Assembly (NCBI RefSeq): GCF_000292245.2
Contig: NZ_ALPT02000024.1
Span: 1-55,219 of the forward strand
DNA: 55,219 nucleotides
Direction of reading: 5' to 3'
Origin: Alkalihalobacillus alcalophilus ATCC 27647 = CGMCC 1.3604
GTDB lineage: Bacteria; Bacillota; Bacilli; Bacillales; Bacillaceae_D
The notes under the pieces were generated by a model, which did no database searches, had not been told where the DNA came from, and was given only the letters and a program-made list of their open reading frames with translations. A program made the position numbers and the translations under genes. Shown piece by piece: positions 35,721-44,821 of this stretch; position 1 is the stretch's first letter; each line of letters starts with the position of its first letter.

Positions 35721-36485
35721 TTATTTCTTATTACTATATTTTATGAGCGTTTTATACCCTAATCTAGTTAGTTTAAATTGTTCATCTACAAAACTTGAAC
35801 TTTCCATAAATGTCTTTAAATCTTGTGATAAATTCGGTTTGATCATACTCAATTGCTCATTTAACTCTTGAATAGAAGAAGCCTCAAAGTTTTCTGAATC
35901 AAGGGCAGCCGCCAATTCCTTCATTGGATCCTCTTTGACAAAAATATTTTTTGTCTCTAAAAAGGCTTGCTGAATTTTATTTTTAGCATTGGTTAATTCA
36001 GTCAAGATATTCGCCTTTTCTACTTCCTTTTCTTTGAACCTAGTACGATATTGCTGCTTCTCTCGCTCATTTAAGTCCGCCTTCTTCAATAAATCTTCCA
36101 TTAATAACGTCTGATCAAGGTCTATTTTTTCTAACTCTTTTTCTTTTTCCTCTACCCCTGCCTCAAAGATCATCGTTGGTGCCTCTAATTCATTCACTTT
36201 TATTTGTGGCTTATACTCTTTTGGTTTTTGTAATTCTTCAGACTGTCCACTTTTTAAAAGGAATAACTCCTTTTGGAGAGCATGCAACTTTTGGAAAACG
36301 ATAAAAGCAAAAGCAATTAAAAAAAGTAAAACAACTGCCCGATAAACAACTTCATAAAAAACGGCTACATAAAGGACAGCAAGACAAATAAGCCAGCCGA
36401 GAATACAAATACCCCATTCTTTTGCTGTTGTTGGTTTTATTAATAATTGTGATAATGGCTTTAAATTAGTTCCTTGTCGTTCCAT
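35721..36485 (-). CDS. Membrane protein with coiled-coil domain, unknown
   Basis: This 254-residue protein has two N-terminal hydrophobic helices (about 25-45 and 48-66) followed by a charged, strongly helical cytoplasmic region (about 110-205, including EKEKELEKIDLDQTLLMEDLLKK) likely to form a coiled coil. I do not recognise the family. AGAGGAG lies four bases before ATG 36488 and seven before ATG 36485; the second is preferred. It is just upstream of the pentapeptide-repeat gene in one possible operon. Confidence 0.65.
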   Translation of the reverse strand: MERQGTNLKPLSQLLIKPTTAKEWGICILGWLICLAVLYVAVFYEVVYRAVVLLFLIAFAFIVFQKLHALQKELFLLKSGQSEELQKPKEYKPQIKVNELEAPTMIFEAGVEEKEKELEKIDLDQTLLMEDLLKKADLNEREKQQYRTRFKEKEVEKANILTELTNAKNKIQQAFLETKNIFVKEDPMKELAAALDSENFEASSIQELNEQLSMIKPNLSQDLKTFMESSSFVDEQFKLTRLGYKTLIKYSNKK

Positions 36486-36698
36486 CATATTTCTCCTCTT
36501 AAATAAAATACTCCATCTTTCATTTTAGATGGAGCCTAAACTTAAGATAACTATAGCACAAATTAATTATCAAATATGCTCAAAATTATCAATAACTTAG
36601 GGGAAATTATGGGACATTCTAAGACTTGGTCCTAATTCAAAGATTCAGCGACAGAACACAGTATAACCGAATACTTGTTATATCTTCTCTATTAATAA

Positions 36699-37415
36699 TT
36701 ATGCTTTTAATTGATAGTGCAACTCATCCAAATGAAGTTCTTTTAAAATGGCTAACTCTTTCTCTCGCATTTCTACATAAGAAGATAACTGTCTTAATCT
36801 CTCATCAATATAAGCAGGATGACACATCACCTCTAACGAAAAATCCTTGAATAAATCAGGTAAATCTTTAAAGAAATTTGGATTCACTCCCTCCGCATAA
36901 AACTGATCCGTAAAAAAATCGGTCCTTTTTGGTATAGCTAAATCCTTAATCACGCCCACATTTCGAAAAGGTAGCTGATACTTATCAGATAAGTGTTGCA
37001 CAACCGGTATTAATTTTTCCCAGCCATGAATATGGTGATGACTATCCAAATGATGAGGCGGCTTTTCAAATAACGTACAAAAGGTTTCAATTTGAGCTGA
37101 CCATTCTTTTTCTATTTCAAAAAGCTCAACCTCAGCAGGCTGCTCTAAATAGCGACTTGTTAATTTAAAATCCCCATTTGAATCAACTAAACTAGTTCCC
37201 GTATTTAATAATGGCTTTCCAGATGTGAGCGTTAAATGAACTCCTATTTTTAAAGCTCGATTTTCTTTGCTTTTACATAAGGCATGCTCTAAAGCACATC
37301 CGTTCATCATTAAAGAAGTAGAACGAACAATCCCATTTTGAAAAGCATCGATTATCCCAAGATTGACAGCTTCTGATAGACCAAAATCATCAGCATTCAC
37401 TATTAACTCTACCAT
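36699..37415 (-). CDS. chbG: ChbG/YdjC-family carbohydrate deacetylase
   Basis: This 238-residue enzyme belongs to the ChbG/HpnK (YdjC) family, which removes an N-acetyl group from sugars such as diacetylchitobiose phosphate. Metal and catalytic sites are visible: the paired Asp in NADDFGLS, His in GVHLTLTSG, the HLDSHHHIHG block, and MCHPAY near the C-terminus. The start follows GGAGG. It lies 20 bp after a HutC-type regulator and close to nagA-nagB, which supports a role in amino-sugar use. Confidence 0.87.
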   Translation of the reverse strand: MVELIVNADDFGLSEAVNLGIIDAFQNGIVRSTSLMMNGCALEHALCKSKENRALKIGVHLTLTSGKPLLNTGTSLVDSNGDFKLTSRYLEQPAEVELFEIEKEWSAQIETFCTLFEKPPHHLDSHHHIHGWEKLIPVVQHLSDKYQLPFRNVGVIKDLAIPKRTDFFTDQFYAEGVNPNFFKDLPDLFKDFSLEVMCHPAYIDERLRQLSSYVEMREKELAILKELHLDELHYQLKA

Positions 37416-37435
37416 CTATACCTCCATACTCCTCA

Positions 37436-38164
37436 TTAATAAGAGCGTTCTATGATAAAATTAGCTTTATCTCCTCTAAAATAGGCTTTGGAATATTCTA
37501 TAATTTGACCACCCTCTAAAAAGGCTTCTGTCTCAATCATAAAACAAGGGGAACCTTCCTCAATCTCTAACATTTGAGCAATAAAAGAATCGGCTAACAT
37601 AATCTCAATTTGCTCAACCGTCTTTTTAATTTTTAATTCATATTGATTACGTAACAAGGAATAAAGGGAGTCCTCACACGCATCTCGATCTAACCCTGGC
37701 GTTTGGTTCCAAGGTAAATAAGCCACCTCATATTGAATCGGTGTTTCATCCGCATAACGAATTCTCTCAAGCTTATTGACAGGTGAGCCATTATCAATTC
37801 GTAAAGAATGGCTTATGAATTCATCGCTAGGGACAACGAGTAAATTAATCACTTTAATCGCTGGATTTTTACCTTGCGACTGCAGCTGTGTATTAAAATT
37901 TTCAACGGTTGCACTCAGCGATTGCTTCACTTTATTATCGGCAACATATGTCCCACTCCCTTGAATTTTATACACATAGCCTTCTACATGTAATTGATTA
38001 AGAGCCGTCCTAACCGTTGTTCTACTAACATCAAAAAGCTCACAAAAATCAGCCTCGGTCGGCAGCTTTGTATTGATTCGATATTCACCACTTTTAATTG
38101 CTTGTTTAATTTCATCCTTAACACGAATATGTAAAGCTTTTCCTTCATATTTATCGTTTTTCAA
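37436..38164 (-). CDS. GntR/HutC-family regulator (UTRA domain)
   Basis: This 242-residue regulator has a winged helix (about 12-78, including KLPTEADFCELFDVSRTTVRTALNQLHVEGYVYK) and a UTRA ligand-binding domain (about 95-235), as in NagR/YvoA. It heads a unit with chbG and probably controls it, sensing an amino-sugar phosphate. The start is TTG at 38164, nine bases after AAGGAGG. It is distinct from the second regulator of the same class at 41716-42441. Confidence 0.85.
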   Translation of the reverse strand: MKNDKYEGKALHIRVKDEIKQAIKSGEYRINTKLPTEADFCELFDVSRTTVRTALNQLHVEGYVYKIQGSGTYVADNKVKQSLSATVENFNTQLQSQGKNPAIKVINLLVVPSDEFISHSLRIDNGSPVNKLERIRYADETPIQYEVAYLPWNQTPGLDRDACEDSLYSLLRNQYELKIKKTVEQIEIMLADSFIAQMLEIEEGSPCFMIETEAFLEGGQIIEYSKAYFRGDKANFIIERSY

Positions 38165-38212
38165 GCACTTTTTCCTCCTTTTTCATACATCTATTCTTCC
38201 TTTTATTGTAAC

Positions 38213-38252
38213 ATATTTCCTATAAGTTAGAACAATTTAAAATATTTCCTAT
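38213..38252. promoter_or_regulatory. Direct repeats ATATTTCCTAT upstream of the HutC-type gene
   Basis: ATATTTCCTAT occurs at 38213-38223 and again at 38242-38252, 29 bp apart, about 50-90 bp before the regulator start. They may be regulator sites or chance in AT-rich DNA. Confidence 0.3.
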
Positions 38253-38374
38253 TTAATGAATGTAATTAATTGTCACAACAAATTCCAAACCCTTTTTTCA
38301 TTACGTATATATATTTACAAAGATTGTAGCAGACAGTTGTAAAGCTTGCTATCATATACATAGTAGACTGATAG

Positions 38375-38557
38375 TCAGGTTTAAAAGATAGAATCACATT
38401 TATTACTTGTCATCCAAAGTCCATTCCTCTTTTGCAAGAATTTTTATATTATTACTATAATGCAGACTACCCAGTTAAAGTGGCGATTATGGACACTTAC
38501 GCCTTCAGTATGATGGACGGGCAAAAACTAGTAGAACAAGTGTTAGAGACAAACTAA
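38375..38557 (+). pseudogene. Remnant of a gene C-terminus, family unknown
   Basis: A 60-codon stretch, open from 38375 to a TAA at 38557, has protein-like composition (ITCHPKSIPLLQEF, YPVKVAIMDTYAFSMMDGQ) but no start codon with a ribosome site; a stop lies just upstream. A proper terminator follows at 38573. It looks like the last part of a decayed gene that once preceded nagA. I cannot name the family. The rest of the gap (38253-38374 and 38607-38900) holds nothing I can support. Confidence 0.5.
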
Positions 38558-38572
38558 TATTTTTTCAATTAA

Positions 38573-38606
38573 GAACTCTCATTTTACTCACAATGGGAGT
38601 TTTTTA
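38573..38606 (+). terminator. Terminator after the gene remnant
   Basis: AACTCTCATT pairs with AATGGGAGTT (one G-U pair) and runs into TTTTTT. Its presence supports a lost plus-strand gene just upstream. Confidence 0.75.
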
Positions 38607-38900
38607 TTTCTTATTGGAAGCTTTTGTACCCTTGATATGTGACCGAATCCCTTGCTTATTTTACACATTTCACGTCGTAACCCATGATTTACCAAGGAGT
38701 TTCGAATTGATTGAGTTCCAAAGTTCGCGTCATATATATGCTTCTACTCTGATAACCTAGTCCTAAAAGAGATATTCCAAATCATACTTATTACATAATT
38801 TGGTCATACTATGAACTCTCTCGCACTTGCAACGGAAGATGTCTATACCTCTAACCCTAACCAGCCTAAAAACATCGATTTTACATAGATTCGACAATAT

Positions 38901-38934
38901 TGGTCTATACAACTAAACCGTAAATTGTTATACT
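38901..38934 (+). promoter_or_regulatory. nagA promoter with NagR-type operator
   Basis: TGGTCTATACAA (38901-38912) is close to the NagR/YvoA operator TGGTCTAGACCA and covers the weak -35 region TATACA (38906-38911); -10 TATACT lies at 38929-38934, 17 bp away. Binding here would block nagA-nagB transcription. Confidence 0.65.
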
Positions 38935-38968
38935 ACTCTTATAAGTTAAGTGGAAAGGGGTTCGGCAT

Positions 38969-40168
38969 ATGACATATTCGTATACCTTAACAGGGGCTAA
39001 AATGATTACGGAAGAAGGACTTTTTCATAATGGTTCATTAACGGTAACTGATCGTAAAATTACAGCAATTTCAACCGAAGGCTCTTCTAAATTATCCGAT
39101 CAAATGAAAGAAATTAATCTTCCAGCTAACGCAACTGTTTTACCAGGATTTATTGATCTGCACATCCACGGAGCAAACGGTTCAGATACTATGGATGCTA
39201 CACCTATCGATTTACAAAAAATCGCTCATACTATTACTAAAGAAGGTACAACTAGTTTTTTGGCAACAACGATTACACAAGATCCAACAAATATAAAAAA
39301 GGCATTACAAAATGTCGCAGCAACCGTCCAAACCGAATCAAACATGGATGGGGCTAAAGTTGTTGGCATCCATTTAGAAGGTCCATTCATTTCAGCACCA
39401 CGGGCAGGAGCTCAACCGCTTCAACATATCCAAAAACCAACGATTAGCCAATTTCAAGAATGGTTAGAGGATTCCAAGCAACTTATCAAACTCGTTACTT
39501 ATGCACCAGAAGAAGAGGGCGGAATTGATTTTACCTCTTATCTGCATGATAAAGGAATTGTCGCATCAATCGGTCATTCAGATGCTACTTTCACCCAAGT
39601 AAAAGAAGCGATTGATGCAGGGGCCACTCATGTCACTCACCTTTACAATGGAATGAGAGGATTTCATCACCGCGAACCTGGTGTAGCAGGTACAGCGTTA
39701 TCGAGTCCCGAATTATTTGTAGAGTTAATTGTTGATGGCATTCATGTTCATCCTGATATTGTGAAAGCAACTTATTATACAAAATCGGCTGATAAAATCA
39801 TTTTGATTACAGACTCTATTCGGGCCAAATGGCTAGAAGAAGGCATATACGATCTCGGCGGGCAACAAGTTCGTTACGCTGATGGAAAAGCTTTACTTGA
39901 AAATGGCTCACTTGCGGGTAGTGTTTTGAAAATGAATGATGCCGTTAAAAATATGATTCAATTCTCTGGCTGTACGTTAGAGGAAGCGTCAATTATGGCC
40001 AGTCAAAACCCAGCCAAACAAATCGGAATTTTTGACCACAAAGGCAGTATTGCCCTTGGCAAAGATGCTGACTTAACTGTTTTAGATGAAAACTACGAAG
40101 TTCTATTAACAATTTGTGAAGGTAAAATCGTCTATGATAAAAGAGGTGTTATGAATGAAAATCGTTGA
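38969..40168 (+). CDS. nagA: N-acetylglucosamine-6-phosphate deacetylase
   Basis: NagA removes acetate from GlcNAc-6-phosphate to give glucosamine-6-phosphate, the first cytoplasmic step of GlcNAc use. The 399-residue protein is family length. Metal-binding and catalytic parts are present: PGFIDLHIHGANG, HLEGPFISAPRAG, IGHSDAT, THLYNGMRGFHHREPG, and the catalytic Asp in LITDSIRA. The start follows AAAGGGG by eight bases. It overlaps nagB by 14 bp, so both are made together. Confidence 0.96.
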   Translation: MTYSYTLTGAKMITEEGLFHNGSLTVTDRKITAISTEGSSKLSDQMKEINLPANATVLPGFIDLHIHGANGSDTMDATPIDLQKIAHTITKEGTTSFLATTITQDPTNIKKALQNVAATVQTESNMDGAKVVGIHLEGPFISAPRAGAQPLQHIQKPTISQFQEWLEDSKQLIKLVTYAPEEEGGIDFTSYLHDKGIVASIGHSDATFTQVKEAIDAGATHVTHLYNGMRGFHHREPGVAGTALSSPELFVELIVDGIHVHPDIVKATYYTKSADKIILITDSIRAKWLEEGIYDLGGQQVRYADGKALLENGSLAGSVLKMNDAVKNMIQFSGCTLEEASIMASQNPAKQIGIFDHKGSIALGKDADLTVLDENYEVLLTICEGKIVYDKRGVMNENR

Positions 40169-40895
40169 GACTACTAATTATCAAGAAATGAGCGAGAAAG
40201 CTGCGAGTTTCCTTATAAATCTAGTGAAAGAAAAACCAAATGCCACACTTGGTATGGCTACAGGTGGAACACCAGAAGGAATGTATCAACTTCTTATAGA
40301 AGACTACAAGCAAAATGGGACTTCGTATAAAGAAGTTACAACCTTTAATTTAGATGAATATATTGGCCTTCCAAAAGAAGATAAAAATAGTTATAACTCT
40401 TACATGCATCAAGCACTGTTTAACTTTATTAACATTCCTGAGTCACAAATTCATCTTCCAAACGGAATGAATGCGGATGCTACTAAAGAATGTGAGGAAT
40501 ATGAAAAGCAAATTAGCCGTAACGGAGGAATTGACATTCAAATTCTCGGAATCGGTGAAAATGGTCATATTGGTTTTAATGAACCTGGCACTTCCTTTGA
40601 TTCCAAAACACATGTTATCACTTTAACGGAATCAACTCGAATCGCTAATTCGAGATATTTCAATAGTCTTGATGAAGTACCGACTAAGGCTGTGACAATG
40701 GGAATTTCAACCATTATGCAAGCAAAAAAAATCATTTTACTCGCATCTGGAGAAAAAAAGGCGGATGCCCTTTATCAATTATTGCATAATGAAGTGGACG
40801 AAAGTTTCCCTGCTTCTATTTTACAAAAACATCCTAACGTAACGATTATCGCTGATCGAGATGCTTTAAAAAATATTTCCGTAACATCAGCTTAA
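40155..40895 (+). CDS. nagB: Glucosamine-6-phosphate deaminase
   Basis: NagB converts glucosamine-6-phosphate to fructose-6-phosphate and ammonia, feeding amino sugars into glycolysis. The 246-residue protein has the expected TGGTPEGMY phosphate loop, NLDEYIGL, and the active-site GIGENGHIGFNEPG. The C-terminal allosteric extension of the enteric enzyme is absent, as in other Bacillus proteins. AGAGGTG lies before the start, inside nagA. Confidence 0.96.
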   Translation: MKIVETTNYQEMSEKAASFLINLVKEKPNATLGMATGGTPEGMYQLLIEDYKQNGTSYKEVTTFNLDEYIGLPKEDKNSYNSYMHQALFNFINIPESQIHLPNGMNADATKECEEYEKQISRNGGIDIQILGIGENGHIGFNEPGTSFDSKTHVITLTESTRIANSRYFNSLDEVPTKAVTMGISTIMQAKKIILLASGEKKADALYQLLHNEVDESFPASILQKHPNVTIIADRDALKNISVTSA

Positions 40896-40908
40896 AGGAG
40901 CGATTTAT

Positions 40909-41640
40909 TTGTTTCAACAATATTTAAAAACGATTCATCACCTTTTAGAAAAAATCGAACAAGAAGAGAGCAATGTTATTTCTGAAGTCTCCAAACGAAT
41001 CGCTCATTCTTTAACAAACGATGGGATTATTTATGTTTTCGGCTGTGGTCATTCCCATATGCTCGGTGAAGAGGTTTTCTATCGTGCTGGCGGCCTCGTT
41101 CCAATTAATCCTATTTTAATTGAAGATTTGATGCTACATCGAGGAGCTTCGCGTTCATCTGAACTAGAGAAACACCCGACATTTGCTAAGAGCTTTTTAT
41201 CTGAAATTAACCTTTCTAAAAATGACTTATTAATTGTCGCCTCGACATCTGGTCGAAACCCTGTCCCAATCGATGTTGCGCTTTATGGAAAAGAACAAGG
41301 CACACATGTGGTAGGAATCACTTCCCTTCATTACAAAGGTAACCAAGATTCACGCCACGCGTCTGGTCTTCATTTATCAGAAGCAGTCGATACGGTTATC
41401 AACAACCATATCGAAGTTGGCGATGCCCTTATTTCATTTGCTGATGAAAACATTCAAGTTGGACCCGGTTCATCAATAACAGGTATGGCGATTATGAATA
41501 GTTTGGTCGTGGAAACAACAAACATTCTCATCGAAAACGGCCAGACCCCACCCGTCTTTAAAAGCGGAAATGTCGATGGTGGAACTGAGCATAATCAAAC
41601 CTTATTAAATAAGTACAAACCCCTTATTGATAAATTATAG
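40909..41640 (+). CDS. SIS-domain protein (UPF0309-like)
   Basis: This 243-residue protein has one SIS (sugar isomerase) fold that binds phosphosugars: IIYVFGCGHSHMLGEE near residue 42, VASTSGRNPVPIDVA, and a late Ser/Gly-rich GPGSSITG. It matches the UPF0309 type. The reaction is not known, but its place 13 bp after nagB suggests an amino-sugar phosphate substrate or effector. The start is TTG at 40909 after AAAGGAG. It is the last gene of the nagA operon and ends at a two-way terminator shared with nagR. Confidence 0.82.
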   Translation: MFQQYLKTIHHLLEKIEQEESNVISEVSKRIAHSLTNDGIIYVFGCGHSHMLGEEVFYRAGGLVPINPILIEDLMLHRGASRSSELEKHPTFAKSFLSEINLSKNDLLIVASTSGRNPVPIDVALYGKEQGTHVVGITSLHYKGNQDSRHASGLHLSEAVDTVINNHIEVGDALISFADENIQVGPGSSITGMAIMNSLVVETTNILIENGQTPPVFKSGNVDGGTEHNQTLLNKYKPLIDKL

Positions 41641-41660
41641 AATTCGTCTATCGAAAAGAA

Positions 41661-41711
41661 AAAAAGCTGCTCTGACACACGAATGATTCATTCCGTGCCA
41701 GAGCAGCTTTT
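41661..41711. terminator. Bidirectional terminator between SIS gene and nagR
   Basis: AAAAGCTGCTCTG pairs with CAGAGCAGCTTTT over a loop of about 20 bases, with A runs on one side and T runs on the other. The flanking genes converge here. Confidence 0.88.
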
Positions 41712-41715
41712 CTTT

Positions 41716-42441
41716 TTAAGTCCGGTTAATATTAATCATAAATTTATAACGGTCGCCCCTATAGCTTGACTTGACGATTTCAAGTGGCGTTCCATCCGTT
41801 AAATAAGTTTTCCGCTCGATAAGTAAAATCGGGCTTTGTTTTTCAATTTCTAATAGCTCCGCTTCTGTTTTATTCGCTGTAGCTGATTCAATAATTTGGG
41901 TTGCATTTCCAATCCGTAAATGGAGCTTATTTTCAATATAATTGTAAAGTGAATTGATCACAATCTCTTCGGTTAAACCTAAAACAAGATTAGCTGGAAT
42001 AATATTTGTCTCTATCGCAATTGGAACATCGTCTCCAAGTCGAATTCGTTTAATCTCGTATACGGGAGTGTGCTCTTTAATTTTAAGTTCTGTAGCAATC
42101 CCCTGACTTGCCGGTACAATTTTAAAATCGATAAGATGACTGCTTGGCTCTAACCCGCGTGTTTTCATATCTTCCGTAAAGCTAGTTAACCCATGTAATG
42201 CTTGTTCAATTTTTTGTTCTTGAACAAATGTGCCACTGCCTTTCTTCTTATAAATTAAACCTAAAGCGACCAAGTTATTGATCGCTTGCCTTACAGTCAT
42301 CCGACTCACCTGGTAATACTCAGCATATTCACGTTCAGACCGTAACATATCCCCAGGCTCTAATATTCCACTAACAATTTGTTGCTTTATCTGCTCTTCA
42401 ATCTGATAATATATCGGCAATGGCGAAGACTTATCTATCAA
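41716..42441 (-). CDS. nagR: NagR/YvoA-like GntR regulator of amino-sugar use
   Basis: This 241-residue HutC-subfamily regulator has a winged helix (about 10-75, including SEREYAEYYQVSRMTVRQAINNLVALGLIYKKKGSGTFV-type turns) and a UTRA domain (about 90-235). It resembles YvoA/NagR, which responds to glucosamine-6-phosphate or GlcNAc-6-phosphate. Its own upstream region carries a perfect TGGTATATACCA, and nagA has a related site, so it should repress both. The start is TTG at 42441, nine bases after AAAGGAG. Confidence 0.88.
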   Translation of the reverse strand: MIDKSSPLPIYYQIEEQIKQQIVSGILEPGDMLRSEREYAEYYQVSRMTVRQAINNLVALGLIYKKKGSGTFVQEQKIEQALHGLTSFTEDMKTRGLEPSSHLIDFKIVPASQGIATELKIKEHTPVYEIKRIRLGDDVPIAIETNIIPANLVLGLTEEIVINSLYNYIENKLHLRIGNATQIIESATANKTEAELLEIEKQSPILLIERKTYLTDGTPLEIVKSSYRGDRYKFMININRT

Positions 42442-42469
42442 AAAAACGAACTCCTTTCAATTATTAAAC

Positions 42470-42481
42470 TGGTATATACCA
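42470..42481. promoter_or_regulatory. NagR operator upstream of nagR
   Basis: TGGTATATACCA is a perfect palindrome matching the NagR/YvoA site core, about 29 bp before the nagR start, implying autorepression. Confidence 0.8.
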
Positions 42482-42550
42482 TTATACTATAAAACGCACT
42501 AGTGCCGTCAACAAATGACTTGAACTTCTGATTACAAAAGGCTATACAAG

Positions 42551-42580
42551 AAAAAAAGCCTCCTAATTGAGAGACTTCTC
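42551..42580 (-). terminator. Terminator of the GGDEF-EAL gene
   Basis: On the minus strand AAGTCTCT pairs with AGGAGGCTT through G-U pairs, followed by seven T. It lies directly after the stop at 42586. Confidence 0.7.
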
Positions 42581-42585
42581 GTTTG

Positions 42586-44397
42586 TTAACTAGCTGATAA
42601 TTTTAATTTTTGGGTGACAATGTCTGGCTTTTCCGGTTTACTAAATAAAAAACCTTGCACCCAATCACACCCTTCACCTCTTAACCAATCTACTTGCTCT
42701 TGCTCCTCTACCCCTTCCATTAGAACTCTTAAATTCATATTATGGCCGAGTTGGATCATTGAGCGAACAATCGCTTCTTGAGATTTATTCCCTAATAAAT
42801 TTTGTAAAAAAGAACGATCAATTTTAAGCATTTCTAATGGGAGCTCATTTAAATGTTGGAAGGACGAATAACCAGTCCCAAAATCATCGAGTGCGATTTT
42901 TACTCCCATCTTCTTGAGTGTAGTAAACCTTTCAATTGTCGCTTCTGTATAGGCAATTGATGATGACTCTGTTATTTCTAATTCTAAATAATTCGGATCA
43001 ATACCTGTCTCGTTAATAATCCGCTCCACTTCACTAACAAATGATTCCTGGGTAAATTGGATAGGTGAAATATTAACCGCCATTAAGACGGGATGGAATT
43101 TCATTTTATTCCATTCTACCCACTGTAGACAAGCTTCTTTTAGCACCCAATCACCTAAATCAGAGATTAAACCAACTTCTTCAACAATTGGGATAAATTC
43201 TGCTGGTGAGACGTTGCCAAATTCACAACTTTTCCATCTTAACAAAGCCTCCGTACCTGTTATTTTTTCCGTATTTAAGTCTATTTTTGTTTGGTACACG
43301 AGATAAAATTCATTAGCTTCAAGAGCCGAATGCAAAAGCTCTTCCATTAAAAGCCTACGACGTACCTTCTTTTCGATCCCTGAATTAAAAACCAAGATTT
43401 GATTCTTTCCAGCTTTTTTTGCATCATACATTGCACAATCAGCAACCCGAATTAGTTCATCCGCAGACGTCACATCATCAGGAAAAAAGCTGATTCCACC
43501 ACTTAAGGTCACTCTGACTCTTTGATTAGCCACCACAAAAGGAACCTTTACTTGCTGAATACACTCAGAAGCTATCTGTTCAATCTCTTTAACTCGTTCA
43601 TCAAAAACAATGATGACAAACTCATCACCGCCTATTCGACCTACAATGTCCCCTTCTGTTACTACCTTCTTAAACCGCTCAGAAAGCTGAATTAACAATT
43701 GATCCCCTGCCAGGTGACCTAGTGAATCATTCGTGAATTTTAACCGTTCAATATCTAAAAAAAGACATGCTGTTTTTCGATTATGGCGGATCGCTTCATT
43801 AATTTTTTTATCAATAAAATGGCGGTTCGGCAATTTGGTCAAATTATCATGAAAAGCCATATAACGTATTTCCGACTCAATTTTTTTAGTAACCGTCACA
43901 TCTCGAAATAGCCATAAATAAGACTGCTTCTTATCATTTTCAAGAATCTGTTTTGAAACTTCAAAGCTCTTTTCTTTTTCATGAATTGATTTTAAATTAA
44001 ACTCAAATGGAGGTTTTACTTTAATTTGATTAAATTCCGGTCCTAACTCTTTCAAATCAGAAATGGCAGGTAGTCCGACCTCTTTTAAAATATTTCGAAA
44101 TGCCGTATTTGACTCAACTAATTTGCCTCTTTCAGTTGTAATAACAATTCCGTGCTCAAATGAATTCAATAATTGTCCATGCAAATATTCCATTTGCTTT
44201 TTTGCTCTTGGAACAAAGAAAAACTTTAGAGACAGTGTCAAAAGGAGAACCATAATCGCACAAATAATTACCGTTAATTGAACTGGTTCTAAAAAAATAG
44301 AATAGCTCATCCATAAAGTATTATCTAAAGGGAACAAATAGGACATCCATACAATATAGATATTATGATTGTCAAATATATGTTCAAAGTACTCCAT
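42586..44397 (-). CDS. Membrane-bound GGDEF-EAL protein (cyclic di-GMP turnover)
   Basis: This 603-residue protein makes and/or breaks down cyclic di-GMP. An N-terminal hydrophobic segment (about 36-62) anchors it. A PAS-like region (about 75-165) follows, then a GGDEF domain (about 170-330) with intact GGDEF at about 252, and an EAL domain (about 345-595) with EALLRW, NISPIQF, ELEITES, ALDDFGTGYSS and LKIDRSF all present. Both active sites look complete, so it may be bifunctional or one half may regulate the other. The RXXD inhibitory site was not seen. The start follows AGGTGATGG. It is monocistronic. Confidence 0.92.
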   Translation of the reverse strand: MEYFEHIFDNHNIYIVWMSYLFPLDNTLWMSYSIFLEPVQLTVIICAIMVLLLTLSLKFFFVPRAKKQMEYLHGQLLNSFEHGIVITTERGKLVESNTAFRNILKEVGLPAISDLKELGPEFNQIKVKPPFEFNLKSIHEKEKSFEVSKQILENDKKQSYLWLFRDVTVTKKIESEIRYMAFHDNLTKLPNRHFIDKKINEAIRHNRKTACLFLDIERLKFTNDSLGHLAGDQLLIQLSERFKKVVTEGDIVGRIGGDEFVIIVFDERVKEIEQIASECIQQVKVPFVVANQRVRVTLSGGISFFPDDVTSADELIRVADCAMYDAKKAGKNQILVFNSGIEKKVRRRLLMEELLHSALEANEFYLVYQTKIDLNTEKITGTEALLRWKSCEFGNVSPAEFIPIVEEVGLISDLGDWVLKEACLQWVEWNKMKFHPVLMAVNISPIQFTQESFVSEVERIINETGIDPNYLELEITESSSIAYTEATIERFTTLKKMGVKIALDDFGTGYSSFQHLNELPLEMLKIDRSFLQNLLGNKSQEAIVRSMIQLGHNMNLRVLMEGVEEQEQVDWLRGEGCDWVQGFLFSKPEKPDIVTQKLKLSAS

Positions 44398-44776
44398 ACC
44401 ATCACCTATTCGTCAATTTTCATAAAAATTCTACTTTACTTTTAAGATACCATAATAGGACTTTATCCACACTATATTTTTACTATTTTTTCGTATTATA
44501 GTTGAATAAAGTTCCAGAATAATTATATAAAAGCTCTTAAGACCATTCCGAATATAAAACCCTTACTATTATAGCCTTCAATCCATATTAATAGATTCTA
44601 AAAAAAGACTAATATTGGCTAAACTGCTTGAATACATTCCTCTATTGTGATAATTCTCTAAGTGTAACTAGTAAATTATCCCAGTTACAAAAGGTAGAGA
44701 ATCTTCTTAGACTTATAGAGCCTTGTCTATCCACGATAACTAAATTAATTATGCCCAAGCAGGTTTGAGTTGTAGA
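44398..44776. other. Intergenic region without a supported gene
   Basis: This AT-rich gap precedes the trhO terminator. I see no open frame with a ribosome site and no strong palindrome; it should contain the promoter of the GGDEF-EAL gene. Confidence 0.4.
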
Positions 44777-44818
44777 AAAAAAAGACACTTTGGAGCAGTT
44801 CTCCAAAAGTGTCTTTTT
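44777..44818 (-). terminator. Terminator of trhO
   Basis: AAAGACACTTTGGAG pairs with CTCCAAAAGTGTCTTT with one extra A, with T residues on the minus strand. It lies four bases past the trhO stop. Confidence 0.88.
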
Positions 44819-44821
44819 CCT

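Noticed and set aside
42586..44397. GGDEF-EAL protein with one dead domain
   Set aside because: GGDEF and the EAL, ITES, DDFGTGYSS and KIDRSF motifs are all intact.
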